A stretch of 42,084 bases of DNA from an uncultured Bacteroidales bacterium (lineage in GTDB: Bacteria; Bacteroidota; Bacteroidia; Bacteroidales; P3), in assembly GCA_946406015.1 (NCBI GenBank), contig CAMJJD010000012.1:1-42084 (forward strand), in the 5' to 3' direction. Position 1 is the first letter of the stretch; every line of letters begins with the position of its first letter. Below the pieces are notes generated by a model, which saw only the letters and a program-made list of their open reading frames with translations, ran no database searches and was not told the DNA's origin. The position numbers were made by a program, and so were the translations under genes. This document shows positions 1 through 9,395 of this stretch, piece after piece.

Positions 1-241
1 CGTCGAAGCGGATGTAGGAACCATCATTGCGACGAATCTCTTTCTTGGTGCGCACGACGACTGCTTTCGACACGCTACCTTTCTTCACGTTGCCCGAAGG
101 AATAGCATCCTTGATGGCGACCACGATGGTATCACCGATAGAAGCATAACGCTTCTTGGTGCCACCGAGGACGCGGATGCACAGCGCGCTTTTGGCACCG
201 CTGTTATCGGCAACTGTCATTCTGGTTTCTTGTTGTATCAT
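1..241 (-). CDS. rplN: 50S ribosomal protein L14, 3'-truncated by window edge
   Basis: The N-terminal 80 residues of L14 are visible, beginning [20 protein letters not shown] with the start codon at 239-241. The segment ADNSGAK and the later IRVLGG and [13 protein letters not shown] stretches are the family signature. L14 binds 23S rRNA on the 50S subunit and forms part of the intersubunit bridge with the 30S body. It is the last visible gene of the S10 operon, 33 nt after rpsQ, and the gene continues beyond base 1 of the window. Identity is clear; only the C-terminal third is missing. Confidence 0.97.
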   Translation of the reverse strand, partial: MIQQETRMTVADNSGAKSALCIRVLGGTKKRYASIGDTIVVAIKDAIPSGNVKKGSVSKAVVVRTKKEIRRNDGSYIRFD

Positions 242-274
242 TTCTTTTTGTTTTTCTAGTGGGTGTGAGATTTT

Positions 275-529
275 TTACTTAGCCTTCTCAACGATCTCAA
301 CGAGGCGCCAGCATTTATTCTTGCTCAGCGGACGGGTCTCCATGATACGGACGGTGTCACCAATACCAGCCTCGTTCTTCTCGTCGTGAGCCATGAATTT
401 GGTGGACTTCTTGACGAACTTGCCGTACTTCGGGTGCTTCACCTTACGCTCGACAAGCACCACGATGGACTTCTCCATCTTGTCGCTCACCACAACACCG
501 ATTCTTTCTTTTCTTAAATTTCTTTCCAT
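275..529 (-). CDS. rpsQ: 30S ribosomal protein S17
   Basis: An 84-residue protein of normal length for bacterial S17, a primary 16S rRNA-binding OB-fold protein of the small subunit. Visible family features are the early strand [14 protein letters not shown], the [20 protein letters not shown] loop, and the [16 protein letters not shown] segment. It lies between rpmC and rplN in the conserved S10 operon order, with a 30-nt spacer to rpmC. The start ATG at 527-529 gives the expected N-terminus [11 protein letters not shown]. Confidence 0.98.
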   Translation of the reverse strand: MERNLRKERIGVVVSDKMEKSIVVLVERKVKHPKYGKFVKKSTKFMAHDEKNEAGIGDTVRIMETRPLSKNKCWRLVEIVEKAK

Positions 530-559
530 CTTCTGTGGGATTTTACTTCAATTGCCATG

Positions 560-763
560 TTACTTCTGTTCGGCGATTTCTCGCGCGCGGAGCTCAGTAA
601 GACAGCGGGCAATATTCTTTCTACTTTCTTTGATTTTGTTGGGATTCTCGAGGGGCGAGACAGCGTGGCTCATAACCATCTTCTGATAGTTGGCGCGCTC
701 GGTATCGAGTTTCTCCTTCAGTTCGGCAGTCGAGAGCTCCTTTAATACGATTTCATTCTTCAT
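560..763 (-). CDS. rpmC: 50S ribosomal protein L29
   Basis: A 67-residue, helical, charged protein. The start MKNEIVLKELSTAELKEKL and the segment NPNKIKESRKNIARCLTELR match the two-helix hairpin of L29, which sits near the polypeptide tunnel exit next to L23. It is encoded between rplP and rpsQ with short spacers (21 and 30 nt), the universal order in this operon. No unusual feature was seen. Confidence 0.97.
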   Translation of the reverse strand: MKNEIVLKELSTAELKEKLDTERANYQKMVMSHAVSPLENPNKIKESRKNIARCLTELRAREIAEQK

Positions 764-784
764 GACTGTAGGGGTGCTTCTTAT

Positions 785-1207
785 TTATTCTTCGATATAG
801 TCTCTTTTGACAACAAATTTGGTCGAGATAGGAAGCTTCTGGGCTGCAAGACGCAGAGCCTCTTTGGCAACATCCATCGGGACGCCTTCACACTCGAACA
901 GCATGGTACCCGGCATCACGCGAGCCACAAAATACTCGGGGGCACCCTTACCTTTACCCATACGGACCTCATTGGGCTTCTTGGTGATGGGCTTGTCCGG
1001 GAAAATACGAATCCATATCTGACCTTCACGTTTCATGTGACGTGTTACAGCTTGACGAGCAGCCTCAATCTGACGGCCTGTGATAAAACAAGTCTCAAGC
1101 GACTTGATGCCAAAGGTTCCAAAGGCAAGTTCGTGACCGCGGAAGGCATTACCTTTAATCTTGCCCTTCTGCTGCTTTCTATATCTTGTTTTCTTGGGTT
1201 GTAACAT
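785..1207 (-). CDS. rplP: 50S ribosomal protein L16
   Basis: A 140-residue L16 of typical length. Signature stretches are [15 protein letters not shown] near the N-terminus, [16 protein letters not shown] in the middle and [14 protein letters not shown] toward the end. L16 helps to position tRNA between the A and P sites and is important in late 50S assembly. The start ATG is at 1205-1207. The spacer before it (1208-1269) contains three TAGTG words at a 7-bp period, described separately. Confidence 0.98.
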   Translation of the reverse strand: MLQPKKTRYRKQQKGKIKGNAFRGHELAFGTFGIKSLETCFITGRQIEAARQAVTRHMKREGQIWIRIFPDKPITKKPNEVRMGKGKGAPEYFVARVMPGTMLFECEGVPMDVAKEALRLAAQKLPISTKFVVKRDYIEE

Positions 1208-1221
1208 CTCTTCTTATTGTT

Positions 1222-1240
1222 TAGTGTCTAGTGCTTAGTG
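1222..1240. repeat. 7-bp iterated word in rplP/rpsC spacer
   Basis: The word TAGTG occurs at 1222, 1229 and 1236, an exact 7-bp period, inside the 62-nt spacer between rpsC and rplP. It belongs to the spacer-repeat class catalogued in the findings. No function can be assigned. Confidence 0.6.
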
Positions 1241-1269
1241 TTTTAACGCCAACTACTAAACCATTATTT

Positions 1270-2019
1270 TTACTTATTGTTATTTCTCATACCCTGACGG
1301 CGGCGAGGGGCACCCTCCGGACGGCGCATGCCACCCATGCCGGCACGATGCTCACGCTGCTGACCACCGATGGTAGAGGACACGAGCTCAGGACGACCGT
1401 AGATGACGCCACGGCAAATCCACACCTTGATGCCGATACGGCCATAGGTTGTGTGAGCCTCTGCATTGGCGTAGTCGATATCGGCACGAAGGGTATGCAG
1501 CGGGGTACGACCCTCTTTGAAATGCTCGCTACGGGCAATCTCAGCACCACCGATACGGCCACTGATAGACACCTTGATACCTTCTGCACCGGTGCGCATA
1601 GTAGTGGTGATGGCATTCTTGATGGCACGACGATACTGGATGCGGCCCTCAATCTGCTTGGCGATATTCTGGGCAACCAGCACGGCATCCATTTCGGGAT
1701 GCTTCACTTCGCTGATGTTGATCTGCACATCCTTACCGGTGAGTTTCTTAATCTCCTCACGCAACTTGTCGACCTCAGAGCCGGCACGACCGATAATCAG
1801 ACCCGGACGGGCGGCGTTGATAGTGACCGTGAGCATCTTGAGGGTGCGCTCGATGTAAATCTTCGAGATACCAGCCTTGGCCAGACGGGCATTGAGGTAC
1901 TTGCGAATCTTATCGTCCTCAACGAGTTTCTGTTCGAACCTTCTACCGCCGAACCAGTTGGAATCCCATCCACGGATGATACCTAATCTGTTTCCAATAG
2001 GGTTAGTCTTTTGTCCCAT
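1270..2019 (-). CDS. rpsC: 30S ribosomal protein S3
   Basis: A 249-residue S3. It starts [20 protein letters not shown], and the KH RNA-binding domain carries the [14 protein letters not shown] loop around residues 75-90. The C-terminal S3 domain includes [17 protein letters not shown] and the GIKVWICRG strand, followed by a basic tail rich in R and G. S3 lines the mRNA entry channel of the 30S subunit and contributes to mRNA unwinding. The tail is slightly long, as is usual in Bacteroidota. The gene order between rplV and rplP is standard. Confidence 0.98.
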   Translation of the reverse strand: MGQKTNPIGNRLGIIRGWDSNWFGGRRFEQKLVEDDKIRKYLNARLAKAGISKIYIERTLKMLTVTINAARPGLIIGRAGSEVDKLREEIKKLTGKDVQINISEVKHPEMDAVLVAQNIAKQIEGRIQYRRAIKNAITTTMRTGAEGIKVSISGRIGGAEIARSEHFKEGRTPLHTLRADIDYANAEAHTTYGRIGIKVWICRGVIYGRPELVSSTIGGQQREHRAGMGGMRRPEGAPRRRQGMRNNNK

Positions 2020-2043
2020 TGTTGAGTTTCTTCTTTTTATTAT

Positions 2044-2481
2044 TTATTTTGTTTCTTCTTTTTCAGCCTTGGCGACAGGGGCATCCTCGAGACGGCTGCC
2101 CAGAATCATGGTGATGTGGTTGCTGCGCTTGCGGATGCGATAGCCACGACCCTGGGGGGCGGTACGCATACGCTTCATCGTGCGACCCTCGTCCACCATA
2201 ATCTGTTTCACATAGAGCTGGGCATCCTCCATACGCACACCCTCGTTCTTGGCCTGCCAGTTAGCGATGGCCGAGAGGAGAAGCTTGCGCATCTTGGGAG
2301 CGGACTCTCTGGGGTTGTACTGAAGGATACCAAGGGCTTTCTCGACATCGACTCCACGAACCAAGTCGGCGACGAGACGGGTCTTCTGAGGCGAAGTAGG
2401 ATTGTTCATCAACTTGGCCACATAGAGGGTCTTGTTGGCCTCTTTGCGTGCTTCTGCACTGTTATGTTTTCTACGTCCCAT
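2044..2481 (-). CDS. rplV: 50S ribosomal protein L22
   Basis: A 145-residue L22. The first 15-20 residues (MGRRKHNSAEARKEANK) are a basic extension. The core then begins with NNPTSPQKTRLVADLVRG, the conserved first helix, and ends with the beta-hairpin region GRTMKRMRTAPQGRGYRIRK that reaches into the peptide exit tunnel and is the site of some macrolide-resistance changes in other bacteria. The C-terminal tail (APVAKAEKEETK) is low-complexity. It lies 15 nt after rpsS. Confidence 0.98.
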   Translation of the reverse strand: MGRRKHNSAEARKEANKTLYVAKLMNNPTSPQKTRLVADLVRGVDVEKALGILQYNPRESAPKMRKLLLSAIANWQAKNEGVRMEDAQLYVKQIMVDEGRTMKRMRTAPQGRGYRIRKRSNHITMILGSRLEDAPVAKAEKEETK

Positions 2482-2496
2482 TTTCTTTTCTAGTGT

Positions 2497-2775
2497 TTAC
2501 TTTTTACCTTTATCTTTAGATCCTGCATGGCCGCGGAAGATGCGGGTGGGAGCGAACTCGCCAAGCTTGTGACCCACCATGTTCTCGGTGACGTACACGG
2601 GGATGAACTTATTGCCATTATGCACGGCGATAGTCTGACCCACAAAGTCGGGCGAAATCATCGAAGCTCTCGACCATGTCTTGATGGTAACCTTCTTGTT
2701 GGACTGCTGTGCCTCGATTACACGTTTTTCCAGTTTGTGGAAAATATACGGACCTTTCTTTAATGAACGACTCAT
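2497..2775 (-). CDS. rpsS: 30S ribosomal protein S19
   Basis: A 92-residue S19 starting [10 protein letters not shown], with the conserved [15 protein letters not shown] and [11 protein letters not shown] segments. S19 sits in the head of the 30S subunit, contacts S13 and takes part in intersubunit bridging. The length and operon position between rplB and rplV are normal. Confidence 0.98.
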   Translation of the reverse strand: MSRSLKKGPYIFHKLEKRVIEAQQSNKKVTIKTWSRASMISPDFVGQTIAVHNGNKFIPVYVTENMVGHKLGEFAPTRIFRGHAGSKDKGKK

Positions 2776-2795
2776 TGTTTCTTCTTTTTACTGAG

Positions 2796-3620
2796 TTACT
2801 TCTTTCTTCTTTCGACGATGTACTTGCTCGACTGCTTCTTGGGAGCGCGAGTCTTGTAGCCCTTGGCCGGGATACCCTTACGCGAACGGGGATGTCCGCC
2901 GGTCTGACGGCCCTCACCACCGCCCATCGGGTGGTCAACGGGGTTCATGACAACGCCGCGGTTACGCGGACGACGGCCCAAGTGACGGCTACGGCCGGCC
3001 TTACCGCCAACCTCGAGGTTATGCTCGGGATTGCTCACGATACCGACGGTGGCGCGGCAGGCCTGAAGGACCATACGCATCTCGCCGCTGGGCATCTTGA
3101 TAATGGCATACTTGTCATCACGCGACATCAGCTGTGCATAGGCACCGGCCGAACGGACCATCTTGGCGCCCTGACCGGGACGCAACTCAATGTTATGGAT
3201 CAGCGTGCCGAAAGGAATCTCCGAGAGCAACAGCGTGTTGCCAATCTCAGGAGCCACACCGGCACCCGACATAACGGTCTGTCCAACCTTCAAGCCCTGG
3301 GGGCAGAGGATATAGCTCTTCTCGCCGTGGGAGTACTGGATAAGGGCGATACGCGAGCTACGGTTAGGATCGTACTCAATGCTCTTGACGACAGCAGGAT
3401 CGTTGTCCTTGTTGCGCTTGAAGTCAACGAAGCGGAACAATTGTTTGTGACCGCCGCCGATGTAGCGCATGGTCATCTTACCCTGATTGTTACGGCCGCC
3501 GGATTTGCGTTTGCCGTAGACAAGGCTCTTCTCCGGACGCGTCGCGGTGATGTCATCGTTGGTGACAACCAGTTTGTGGCGCTGACCAGGGGTTGTAGGT
3601 TTAATTTTCTTTAAAGCCAT
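2796..3620 (-). CDS. rplB: 50S ribosomal protein L2
   Basis: A 274-residue L2 of normal length. It starts [16 protein letters not shown] and has the RNA-binding OB/SH3-like fold region with [18 protein letters not shown]. The C-terminal signature [14 protein letters not shown] carries the histidine associated with the peptidyl-transferase region. L2 is a primary 23S rRNA binder needed for subunit association. A 69-nt A/T-rich spacer separates it from rplW. Confidence 0.99.
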   Translation of the reverse strand: MALKKIKPTTPGQRHKLVVTNDDITATRPEKSLVYGKRKSGGRNNQGKMTMRYIGGGHKQLFRFVDFKRNKDNDPAVVKSIEYDPNRSSRIALIQYSHGEKSYILCPQGLKVGQTVMSGAGVAPEIGNTLLLSEIPFGTLIHNIELRPGQGAKMVRSAGAYAQLMSRDDKYAIIKMPSGEMRMVLQACRATVGIVSNPEHNLEVGGKAGRSRHLGRRPRNRGVVMNPVDHPMGGGEGRQTGGHPRSRKGIPAKGYKTRAPKKQSSKYIVERRKK

Positions 3621-3689
3621 TTCTTTGTTTTCTTATTGGTCTCTTATCAGTGGACCTTAACTATTATTATCTTTTTTTCCTGTTAGTCT

Positions 3690-4043
3690 TTAGATGCTGG
3701 CGTAGAAGTCGATGCTGTCGCCCTCGGCGAGGGTCACGATAGCCTTCTTGAAAGCATTCGTGCGGCCCGTCAGGAAGCCAGCCTTAGTGTAACGCGACTT
3801 CACCTTGCCCGAATAGTTCATCGTGTTCACGTCGACAACCTTCACATTGTAGAACTGCTCCACAGCAGCCTTAATCTGAATCTTGTTGGCGCGTTTGTCA
3901 ACGACAAAACCGTAACGGTTACGGGCAGGAGCGGCAGCAATGCCTTTATTACGCTGGATGCGCGTCTGCACGGGGTTGGCAGCAACCTCGGTCAGGCGGG
4001 TCATCTTTTCACTAATCAGCGGTTTTACTATAATGTTCATCAT
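3690..4043 (-). CDS. rplW: 50S ribosomal protein L23 with an extra ~20-residue insertion
   Basis: A 117-residue L23, about 20 residues longer than the 96-100 usual for this family. The N-terminal block IVKPLISEKM and the C-terminal core (NRYGFVVDKRANKIQIKAAV, then KSRYTKAGFLTGRTNAFKKA) are typical. Between them, at about residues 21-41, lies an unusual basic and alanine/proline-rich stretch (VAANPVQTRIQRNKGIAAAP). The insertion follows the SEK motif, whose glutamate is the docking residue for trigger factor and SRP in E. coli L23 at the tunnel exit. Two adjacent ATG codons (4041 and 4038) could start it. Identity is secure; the role of the insertion is unknown. Confidence 0.96.
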   Translation of the reverse strand: MMNIIVKPLISEKMTRLTEVAANPVQTRIQRNKGIAAAPARNRYGFVVDKRANKIQIKAAVEQFYNVKVVDVNTMNYSGKVKSRYTKAGFLTGRTNAFKKAIVTLAEGDSIDFYASI

Positions 4044-4078
4044 TGTTAAACTTTCTTAAATCGTTATACTCTCTTGCC

Positions 4079-4711
4079 TTATTTTGTCGACAAAACACGG
4101 TTAATCTCGCTCAAAGAACCCTCACAAACGACAATATTGGAGGCGTTAACAATGTCGTAAGTATTTAATTGCGACACGTTTACCACCTTCACGTTCTTAA
4201 GGTTTCTAGCGGACAAAGATACGAAATTATTTTGATTCTCGAGGACAAAAAGTGACTTTTTATCGTTCAACTTCAAATTGTTGAGCACCTCAATCATCTT
4301 CTTGGTCTTGGGACCTTCGAAAGCGAAGTTCTCCACAACGGTCATAGCGTTGTCCTTGGCCTTGTAGGCGAGGGCGCTGCGACGGGCAAGACGTTTCACC
4401 TTGACATTCAGTTTGAAGCGATAGTCGCGAGGCTTGGGTCCGAAGATGGTACCGCCACCGACGAACACGGGGCTCTTCAAATCGCCCGAACGGGCGCCGC
4501 CGGTACCCTTCTGGCGTTTCAGCTTGCGAGTGCTGTGGGCATTCTCGCTGCGCTCCTTGGCCTTGCTGGTACCCTGACGGTTGTCGGCCAGATACTGTTT
4601 GACATCGAGGTAGATGGCGTGATCGTTGGGCTCGATGGCGAAGATAGAATCGTCGAGGGTGATGGTTCTACCGGTTTCGCTTCCGTTGATGTTATAAACT
4701 TTAATCTCCAT
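4079..4711 (-). CDS. rplD: 50S ribosomal protein L4
   Basis: A 210-residue L4. The tunnel-loop signature [13 protein letters not shown] is followed by [20 protein letters not shown], and the C-terminal domain contains [16 protein letters not shown]4 binds 23S rRNA, and its extended loop lines the nascent-peptide tunnel. In some bacteria L4 also autoregulates the S10 operon; nothing here shows whether that applies. It lies 6 nt after rplC and 35 nt before rplW. Confidence 0.98.
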   Translation of the reverse strand: MEIKVYNINGSETGRTITLDDSIFAIEPNDHAIYLDVKQYLADNRQGTSKAKERSENAHSTRKLKRQKGTGGARSGDLKSPVFVGGGTIFGPKPRDYRFKLNVKVKRLARRSALAYKAKDNAMTVVENFAFEGPKTKKMIEVLNNLKLNDKKSLFVLENQNNFVSLSARNLKNVKVVNVSQLNTYDIVNASNIVVCEGSLSEINRVLSTK

Positions 4712-4717
4712 GTCTTA

Positions 4718-5347
4718 TTAACTCCATCTTTCAAGTTTGACAATAGAACCCTTGGGACCGGGCACGGAACCCTTGACCAACATGAGGTTCTTCTCAGCGA
4801 TAATCTTCACCACCTCCAGGTTCTGCACCTTCACGCGGTGGTTACCCATCTGACCGGCCATGCGCATACCCTTGAAGATACGCGAGGGGTACGAAGAAGC
4901 ACCGATCGAACCGGGGGCGCGCAGACGGTCGTGCTGACCGTGGGTGAGATCACCGACACCACCGAAACCATGACGCGTGACCACGCCCTGGAAACCTTTA
5001 CCCTTCGAAGTACCGACCACATCGACAAATTCACCTTCCTGGAACACCTCCACGGTGAGCACCTCGCCATATTTCTTCTTATGTCCTTCCTCGAAGCGGC
5101 TGAACTCGGCCACATACTGCTTGGGCGTCGTGCCGGCCTTGGCAAAATGGCCGCGCATAGGCTTCGTGGTACGGCTCTCCTTCTTCTCGCCGAAGGCAAG
5201 CTGGATGGCCTCATAGCCGTCCTTCTCAATTGTTCTCACTTGTGTTACCACACAAGGACCAGCTTCAATCACTGTGCACGGAATCTGCTTTCCGTCGGCA
5301 TCAAAAAGACTGGTCATTCCGATTTTCTTTCCGATTAATCCTGACAT
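4718..5347 (-). CDS. rplC: 50S ribosomal protein L3
   Basis: A 209-residue L3 starting [20 protein letters not shown], with the conserved [15 protein letters not shown] region and [15 protein letters not shown] near the C-terminus. L3 is an early-assembly 23S rRNA-binding protein whose long loop approaches the peptidyl-transferase centre. It is followed almost immediately by rplD. The 65-nt spacer to rpsJ upstream contains no recognisable promoter. Confidence 0.98.
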   Translation of the reverse strand: MSGLIGKKIGMTSLFDADGKQIPCTVIEAGPCVVTQVRTIEKDGYEAIQLAFGEKKESRTTKPMRGHFAKAGTTPKQYVAEFSRFEEGHKKKYGEVLTVEVFQEGEFVDVVGTSKGKGFQGVVTRHGFGGVGDLTHGQHDRLRAPGSIGASSYPSRIFKGMRMAGQMGNHRVKVQNLEVVKIIAEKNLMLVKGSVPGPKGSIVKLERWS

Positions 5348-5412
5348 TTTTAGTTGGATTCTTTTAATTGTTAGACATTCAGCTTATCTGTCGTGACATA
5401 GGCTGATTAAAC

Positions 5413-5721
5413 TCACACTTTGATTTCCACTTCGACACCGCTGGGCAACTCGAGCTTCATTAAGGCATCGATGGTCTTGGCGCGATCGTTGATCTCGATG
5501 TCCATCAGACGCTTGTAGGTGTTCAGTTCGAACTGCTCGCGCGACTTCTTGTTGACAAAGGTCGAGCGGTTCACGGTGAAAATCTTCTTGTTGGTAGGCA
5601 GGGGTATGGGGCCATTGACCACTGCACCAGTCATCTTAACGGTCTTCACAATCTTCTCGGCCGACTTGTCGACGAGGTTGTGGTCGTAAGATTTGAGCTT
5701 GATTCTGATTCTTTGACTCAT
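5413..5721 (-). CDS. rpsJ: 30S ribosomal protein S10
   Basis: A 102-residue S10 starting [20 protein letters not shown], with the conserved [17 protein letters not shown] and [11 protein letters not shown] segments. S10 is part of the 30S head and is also NusE, the partner of NusB and NusG in transcription antitermination and coupling. It follows fusA after only 12 nt, so in this genome the str and S10 groups form one continuous cluster. Confidence 0.98.
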   Translation of the reverse strand: MSQRIRIKLKSYDHNLVDKSAEKIVKTVKMTGAVVNGPIPLPTNKKIFTVNRSTFVNKKSREQFELNTYKRLMDIEINDRAKTIDALMKLELPSGVEVEIKV

Positions 5722-5733
5722 TGTTATTTATTT

Positions 5734-7821
5734 TTAATACATTTTATTCTTCAGTATAGCCTCCTGCTGGTCGCGCGTCACCTCGGCATAGTGCGAGAAC
5801 TCCATCGTGGAGTTGGCACGACCCGACGTGATGGTGCGCAGCGAAGTGACGTAGCCGAACATCTGCTCCAGCGGCACCTTGGCATGGATGGCCTGCACGC
5901 CCACCTTGGCCGAGATATTCTCCAGCACGCCGCGGCGGCGGTTCAGGTCGCCCGTGACGTCGCCCACATAGGCATCGGGCGTCAGCACCTCGAGCTTCAT
6001 GATGGGCTCCAGCAGCACTGGATTGGCTTTGCGGCAGGCAGCCTTGAAGCCAATCTTGGCGCAGAGCTCGAAGCTCAGCTGGTCCGAGTCGACCGGGTGG
6101 AACGAACCGTCGATGATGCGAACCTTCATCGAATCCATCGGATAGCCGGCCAGGACGCCGTTCTGCATGGCCTCCTTGAAACCCTTCTCGATGGCAGGGA
6201 TGTACTCCTTCGGTATGTTGCCGCCCTTCACTTCGTTGACAAACTGCAGTCCGACGAAGCCCTCGTCGGCAGGGCCTATCTCAAACAGCACATCGGCGAA
6301 CTTACCCTTGCCACCGGTCTGCTTCTTGTACACCTCGTGGTGCTGCACCGTCGTGGTGATGGCCTCCTTGTAGGCCACCTCGGGACGACCCTGGTTCACC
6401 TCCACGCCGAACTCGCGACGCATACGGTCCACGATGATGTCGAGGTGCAGCTCGCCCATACCGCTGATTACGGTCTGGCCGCTCACCTCGTCGGTTTTCA
6501 CGCGGAAGGTGGGGTCCTCCTCCACGAGCTTCTGCAGGGCGTTGGTCATCTTGTCCATGTCGGCCTGCATCTTCGGCTCCACAGCGATGCTGATCACCGG
6601 CTCGGGAAACTTCATCGACTCCAGCACGATGGGGTGCTGCTCATCGCAGAGCGTGTGACCCGTCTTGATGTCCTTGAAGCCCACGGCGGCGCCGATGTCG
6701 CCGGCCTCGATGCGCTCCAACGGATTCTGCTTGTTCGAGTGCATCTGCATGATGCGCGAGATGCGCTCCTTCTTGCCCGTGTTGGCGTTGTACACATACG
6801 AGCCGCTCTCCAGCGAACCGCTGTACACGCGGAAGAAGCACAGACGGCCCACATAGGGGTCGGTGGCAATCTTGAATGCCAGCGCCGAGAAGGGGGCCTT
6901 GACGTCGACCTTGCGAGTCTCCTCCTTGTCGTTCTTCGGGTTCACACCCGTCACCTCCGGCTTGTCGAGCGGGCTGGGCAGGAAGGCGGCCACCGCGTCG
7001 AGCAGCGTCTGCACTCCCTTGTTCTTGAAAGCCGAACCGCACATCACCGGCACAATCTTGCGCGCCAGCGTGGCCTTGCGTATCTCGGCGATAATCTCGT
7101 CGGCCGTGATCGAGTCAGGGTCGTCGAAGAACTTCATCATCAGCTCCTCGTTCTCCTCGGCCACACCCTCGATGAGCTTCTGGCGGTACTCGGCGGCGAT
7201 ATCCTTCAGGTCGTCGGGCATGGCGATTTCCTCGAAACGCTGACCGTTCGACGACTCGTCCCACACCAGGGCCTTGTTCGAAATCAGGTCCACGACACCC
7301 TTGTACAGGTCTTCCTGTCCGATGGGGATCTCGATGGGGATGGGGTTGGCGCCGAGGCGCTCCTTGATTTGGTTCACCACCGAGAAAAAGTCGGCACCCG
7401 CGCGGTCCATCTTGTTGATGAAAGCGATGCGGGGCACCTCGTACTTGTCGGCCTGACGCCACACCGTCTCGCTCTGGGGCTCCACGCCGCCCACGGCGCA
7501 GAAGATGGCAATCGCGCCATCCAGCACACGCAGCGAACGCTCCACCTCGACGGTGAAGTCCACGTGACCCGGAGTGTCGATGATGTTGTACTTGTAGCGC
7601 TGGTCATGCCAGTCCCAGTACACGGTGGTGGCGGCGGAAGTGATGGTGATACCACGCTCCTGCTCCTGCACCATCCAGTCCATCGTGGCCGAGCCCTCAT
7701 GCGTCTCACCCAGCTTGTAGTTCTTGCCGGTGTAGAACAGTATACGCTCCGTCGTCGTCGTCTTGCCGGCGTCGATATGGGCCATAATACCGATGTTCCT
7801 TGTGTAGTGGAGGTCTGACAT
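5734..7821 (-). CDS. fusA: Translation elongation factor G
   Basis: A 695-residue EF-G, a normal length. The GTPase domain shows the P-loop AHIDAGKT at residues 14-21, the switch region ERGITI near 55-60, DTPGHVD at 82-88 and NKMD at 136-139. Domains II-V follow, including [14 protein letters not shown] in domain III and the C-terminal [20 protein letters not shown] in domain V. EF-G drives GTP-dependent translocation and, with RRF, ribosome recycling. Its place between rpsG and rpsJ marks it as the str-operon copy. Some Bacteroidota carry a second EF-G elsewhere, which cannot be judged from this window. Confidence 0.99.
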   Translation of the reverse strand: MSDLHYTRNIGIMAHIDAGKTTTTERILFYTGKNYKLGETHEGSATMDWMVQEQERGITITSAATTVYWDWHDQRYKYNIIDTPGHVDFTVEVERSLRVLDGAIAIFCAVGGVEPQSETVWRQADKYEVPRIAFINKMDRAGADFFSVVNQIKERLGANPIPIEIPIGQEDLYKGVVDLISNKALVWDESSNGQRFEEIAMPDDLKDIAAEYRQKLIEGVAEENEELMMKFFDDPDSITADEIIAEIRKATLARKIVPVMCGSAFKNKGVQTLLDAVAAFLPSPLDKPEVTGVNPKNDKEETRKVDVKAPFSALAFKIATDPYVGRLCFFRVYSGSLESGSYVYNANTGKKERISRIMQMHSNKQNPLERIEAGDIGAAVGFKDIKTGHTLCDEQHPIVLESMKFPEPVISIAVEPKMQADMDKMTNALQKLVEEDPTFRVKTDEVSGQTVISGMGELHLDIIVDRMRREFGVEVNQGRPEVAYKEAITTTVQHHEVYKKQTGGKGKFADVLFEIGPADEGFVGLQFVNEVKGGNIPKEYIPAIEKGFKEAMQNGVLAGYPMDSMKVRIIDGSFHPVDSDQLSFELCAKIGFKAACRKANPVLLEPIMKLEVLTPDAYVGDVTGDLNRRRGVLENISAKVGVQAIHAKVPLEQMFGYVTSLRTITSGRANSTMEFSHYAEVTRDQQEAILKNKMY

Positions 7822-7862
7822 GTGCTGTTGTATTCTCTCTGTTGCTGTTTATATATAATATG

Positions 7863-8330
7863 TTACGCGCGGAAGTGCGAGAAAGCCTTGTTGGCCTCGG
7901 CCATGCGGTGGATGTCCTCCTTGCGCTTGAAGGCGGCGCCCTCTTCCTTGTAGGCGGCCTGGATTTCGGCGGCCAGCTTCAGGGCCATCGTCTTCTCACT
8001 GCGCTTGCGCGAGAAACCGATCAAGTTCTTCATGCCGATGCTCTGCTTGCGCTCGGCGCGGATCTCGGTGGGGATCTGGAACGTGGCACCGCCGATACGC
8101 TTGCTGCGCACCTCGACGCTCGGCGTCACATTGGCAAGAGCCTTCTTCCACACCTCGAGGCCGTCCTCTTTCGTGCGGTCGCTGACCACGTCGATTGCAT
8201 CGTAGAAGATGCGGTAGGCGATGGTCTTCTTGCCACCCATCATCAGGTTGTTGACGAACTTCGTCACCTGAACATCGTTGTATTTGGGATCCGGAAGGAT
8301 GATTCTTTTCTTGGGTTTAGCTTTTCTCAT
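7863..8330 (-). CDS. rpsG: 30S ribosomal protein S7
   Basis: A 155-residue S7. It has the [20 protein letters not shown] start region, [20 protein letters not shown] in the middle and a C-terminal [15 protein letters not shown] helix. S7 nucleates assembly of the 30S head and contacts E-site tRNA. A 41-nt spacer separates it from fusA. The spacer to rpsL is built of five TTAACTN heptads. Confidence 0.98.
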   Translation of the reverse strand: MRKAKPKKRIILPDPKYNDVQVTKFVNNLMMGGKKTIAYRIFYDAIDVVSDRTKEDGLEVWKKALANVTPSVEVRSKRIGGATFQIPTEIRAERKQSIGMKNLIGFSRKRSEKTMALKLAAEIQAAYKEEGAAFKRKEDIHRMAEANKAFSHFRA

Positions 8331-8342
8331 TGCTAAAATGCT

Positions 8343-8377
8343 TTAACTTTTAACTCTTAACTTTTAACTCTTAACTG
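8343..8377. repeat. Five tandem TTAACTN heptads in rpsL/rpsG spacer
   Basis: Five consecutive 7-bp units beginning at 8343 read TTAACTT, TTAACTC, TTAACTT, TTAACTC and TTAACTG. They fill most of the 51-nt spacer between rpsL and rpsG inside the essential str operon. This is one of the clearest members of the 7/8-bp spacer-repeat class listed in the findings. Confidence 0.85.
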
Positions 8378-8381
8378 ACGT

Positions 8382-8765
8382 TTACTTGCCGGCCTGTTTC
8401 GGACGCTTGGCACCGTATTTCGAACGACGCTGGCGACGACCGTCCACTCCGCTCGTATCCAGAGCTCCACGGATGATGTGATAACGCACACCGGGAAGGT
8501 CCTTCACACGGCCTCCGCGGATCATCACAATCGAGTGCTCCTGCAGGTTGTGACCTTCACCCGGGATGTAGGCGTTCACCTCCTTGCCGTTGGTCAAACG
8601 CACACGGGCCACCTTACGCATGGCCGAGTTAGGTTTCTTGGGGGTGGTGGTGTACACACGCGTGCAGACTCCACGACGCTGAGGGCAGCTGTCGAGAGCG
8701 GGAGACTTGGACTTGTACTCCATCTGCTGACGTCCTTTGCGAACTAATTGCTGAATTGTTGGCAT
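8382..8765 (-). CDS. rpsL: 30S ribosomal protein S12
   Basis: A 127-residue S12 beginning [12 protein letters not shown], with the decoding-site loop [17 protein letters not shown] and the second loop [20 protein letters not shown]. The lysine residues of both loops, which are changed in streptomycin-resistant mutants of other bacteria, are unaltered. S12 monitors codon-anticodon pairing at the A site. It is the first gene of the cluster, and a promoter is visible about 80 nt upstream. rpoB/rpoC do not lie directly upstream in this window. Confidence 0.99.
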   Translation of the reverse strand: MPTIQQLVRKGRQQMEYKSKSPALDSCPQRRGVCTRVYTTTPKKPNSAMRKVARVRLTNGKEVNAYIPGEGHNLQEHSIVMIRGGRVKDLPGVRYHIIRGALDTSGVDGRRQRRSKYGAKRPKQAGK

Positions 8766-8842
8766 TTTTTTGTTTGTTATTATTATTTATTTACTTGTTT
8801 TTCAGTTACATCCCTGGGCACTCTATGCCCAAAGCGGAATTG

Positions 8843-8874
8843 CAAAAATACACCCTTTTTTTCATCCCGCCAAA
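8843..8874 (-). promoter_or_regulatory. Bacteroidetes-type promoter for the str/S10 operon, with 5' hairpin
   Basis: On the minus strand a -33 TTTG (8871-8874) is followed after 20 nt by the -7 element TATTTTTG (8843-8850), matching TTTG-N19/20-TAnnTTTG. Transcription would start near 8836, giving a leader of about 70 nt before rpsL. The first leader bases can form a GGGCA/TGCCC hairpin with a 5-nt loop (8816-8830). That hairpin could stabilise the mRNA 5' end or be a regulatory site; neither is shown by the sequence. Confidence 0.7.
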
Positions 8875-9109
8875 CATCCTGTATAACATTTACTGTTAAA
8901 TAAAGTTAAAATATTTCGGAACAACTATCTATCAGCATCTTACAAAATCATTTTAACACTTCTACAACCCCTCTCCCACCCTACTTATCAACAACAATTA
9001 ACAACCTTGCGGCATCCGACCGGAAACACAACCAATGCGACGGAAAAAAAACCATTTATCGCCAAACAAATACATCGCGCACGACCCATCTCGGAGTGCC
9101 CCTTGAGTC

Positions 9110-9171
9110 TCTCCGTAGCCCCTCCGTAGTCCCTCCGTAGTCCCTCCGAGGTTGGTCCGACTGAAGTCGGA
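9110..9171. repeat. Dispersed intergenic element with 11-bp iterations (copy 1)
   Basis: The unit CCCTCCGTAGT is iterated with an 11-bp period and ends in a constant tail, GAGGTTGGTCCGACTGAA, followed by a TCGGA. A near-identical element lies at 41601-41661. The surrounding 8875-9334 stretch has no convincing gene. Short reading frames there are made of the repeat itself and are not reported. Confidence 0.8.
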
Positions 9172-9334
9172 GAACCCCCGGAGTATTTACGGTGCAAACG
9201 CGTATAAAACAGCACGTTACGTATATTCTCCCCTCTCGCCCCCAGATAGAATTAATCATTACATGCTGATTATCAACCGATTGCATTCACGCCCTCCGAC
9301 GGGGCATCCTGTCCTCCCTCACCGCCGGAGGGTA

Positions 9335-9366
9335 TAAAAAAGCCGTCCGCCAGAGTGGCAGACGGC
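9335..9366 (-). terminator. Intrinsic terminator, minus strand
   Basis: GCCGTCCGCC (9342-9351) and GGCAGACGGC (9357-9366) form a 10-bp stem with one G-T pair or mismatch and a 5-nt loop. On the minus strand the stem is followed by TTTTTTATA. It is placed to end transcripts arriving from the minus-strand lipoprotein gene at 9541-10002, about 175 nt upstream. Confidence 0.75.
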
Positions 9367-9374
9367 TCAGTTGC

Positions 9375-9386
9375 ATCGTGCACGAT
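9375..9386. repeat. 12-bp palindrome ATCGTGCACGAT
   Basis: A perfect palindrome right after the terminator. Its core TCGTGCACGA recurs at 41710-41719, and a one-base variant, TCGCGCACGA, occurs near 9075 and 41443. In each place it lies within about 300 nt of the 11-bp-iterated element, so the two may form one composite repeat. Confidence 0.55.
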
Positions 9387-9395
9387 TTTTTCTCC

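Noticed and set aside
5680-7818. 712-residue open frame antisense to fusA, and similar long antisense frames opposite manC, lptB, kdsD, recQ, ackA and the OmpA gene
   Set aside because: These are composition shadows of G+C-rich genes with C/G-ending codons. They are His/Val/Leu/Gly-rich, lack domains and oppose unmistakable genes.
9110-9171. Possible CRISPR array (short regular repeats at 9110 and 41601)
   Set aside because: The 11-bp units are contiguous, with no spacers between them, and no cas genes are present. The element is a tandem repeat.
8988-9337. Short frames with [14 protein letters not shown] peptides around 9000-9337 and 41454-42016
   Set aside because: They are translations of the 11-bp-iterated intergenic element on its reverse strand, not proteins.
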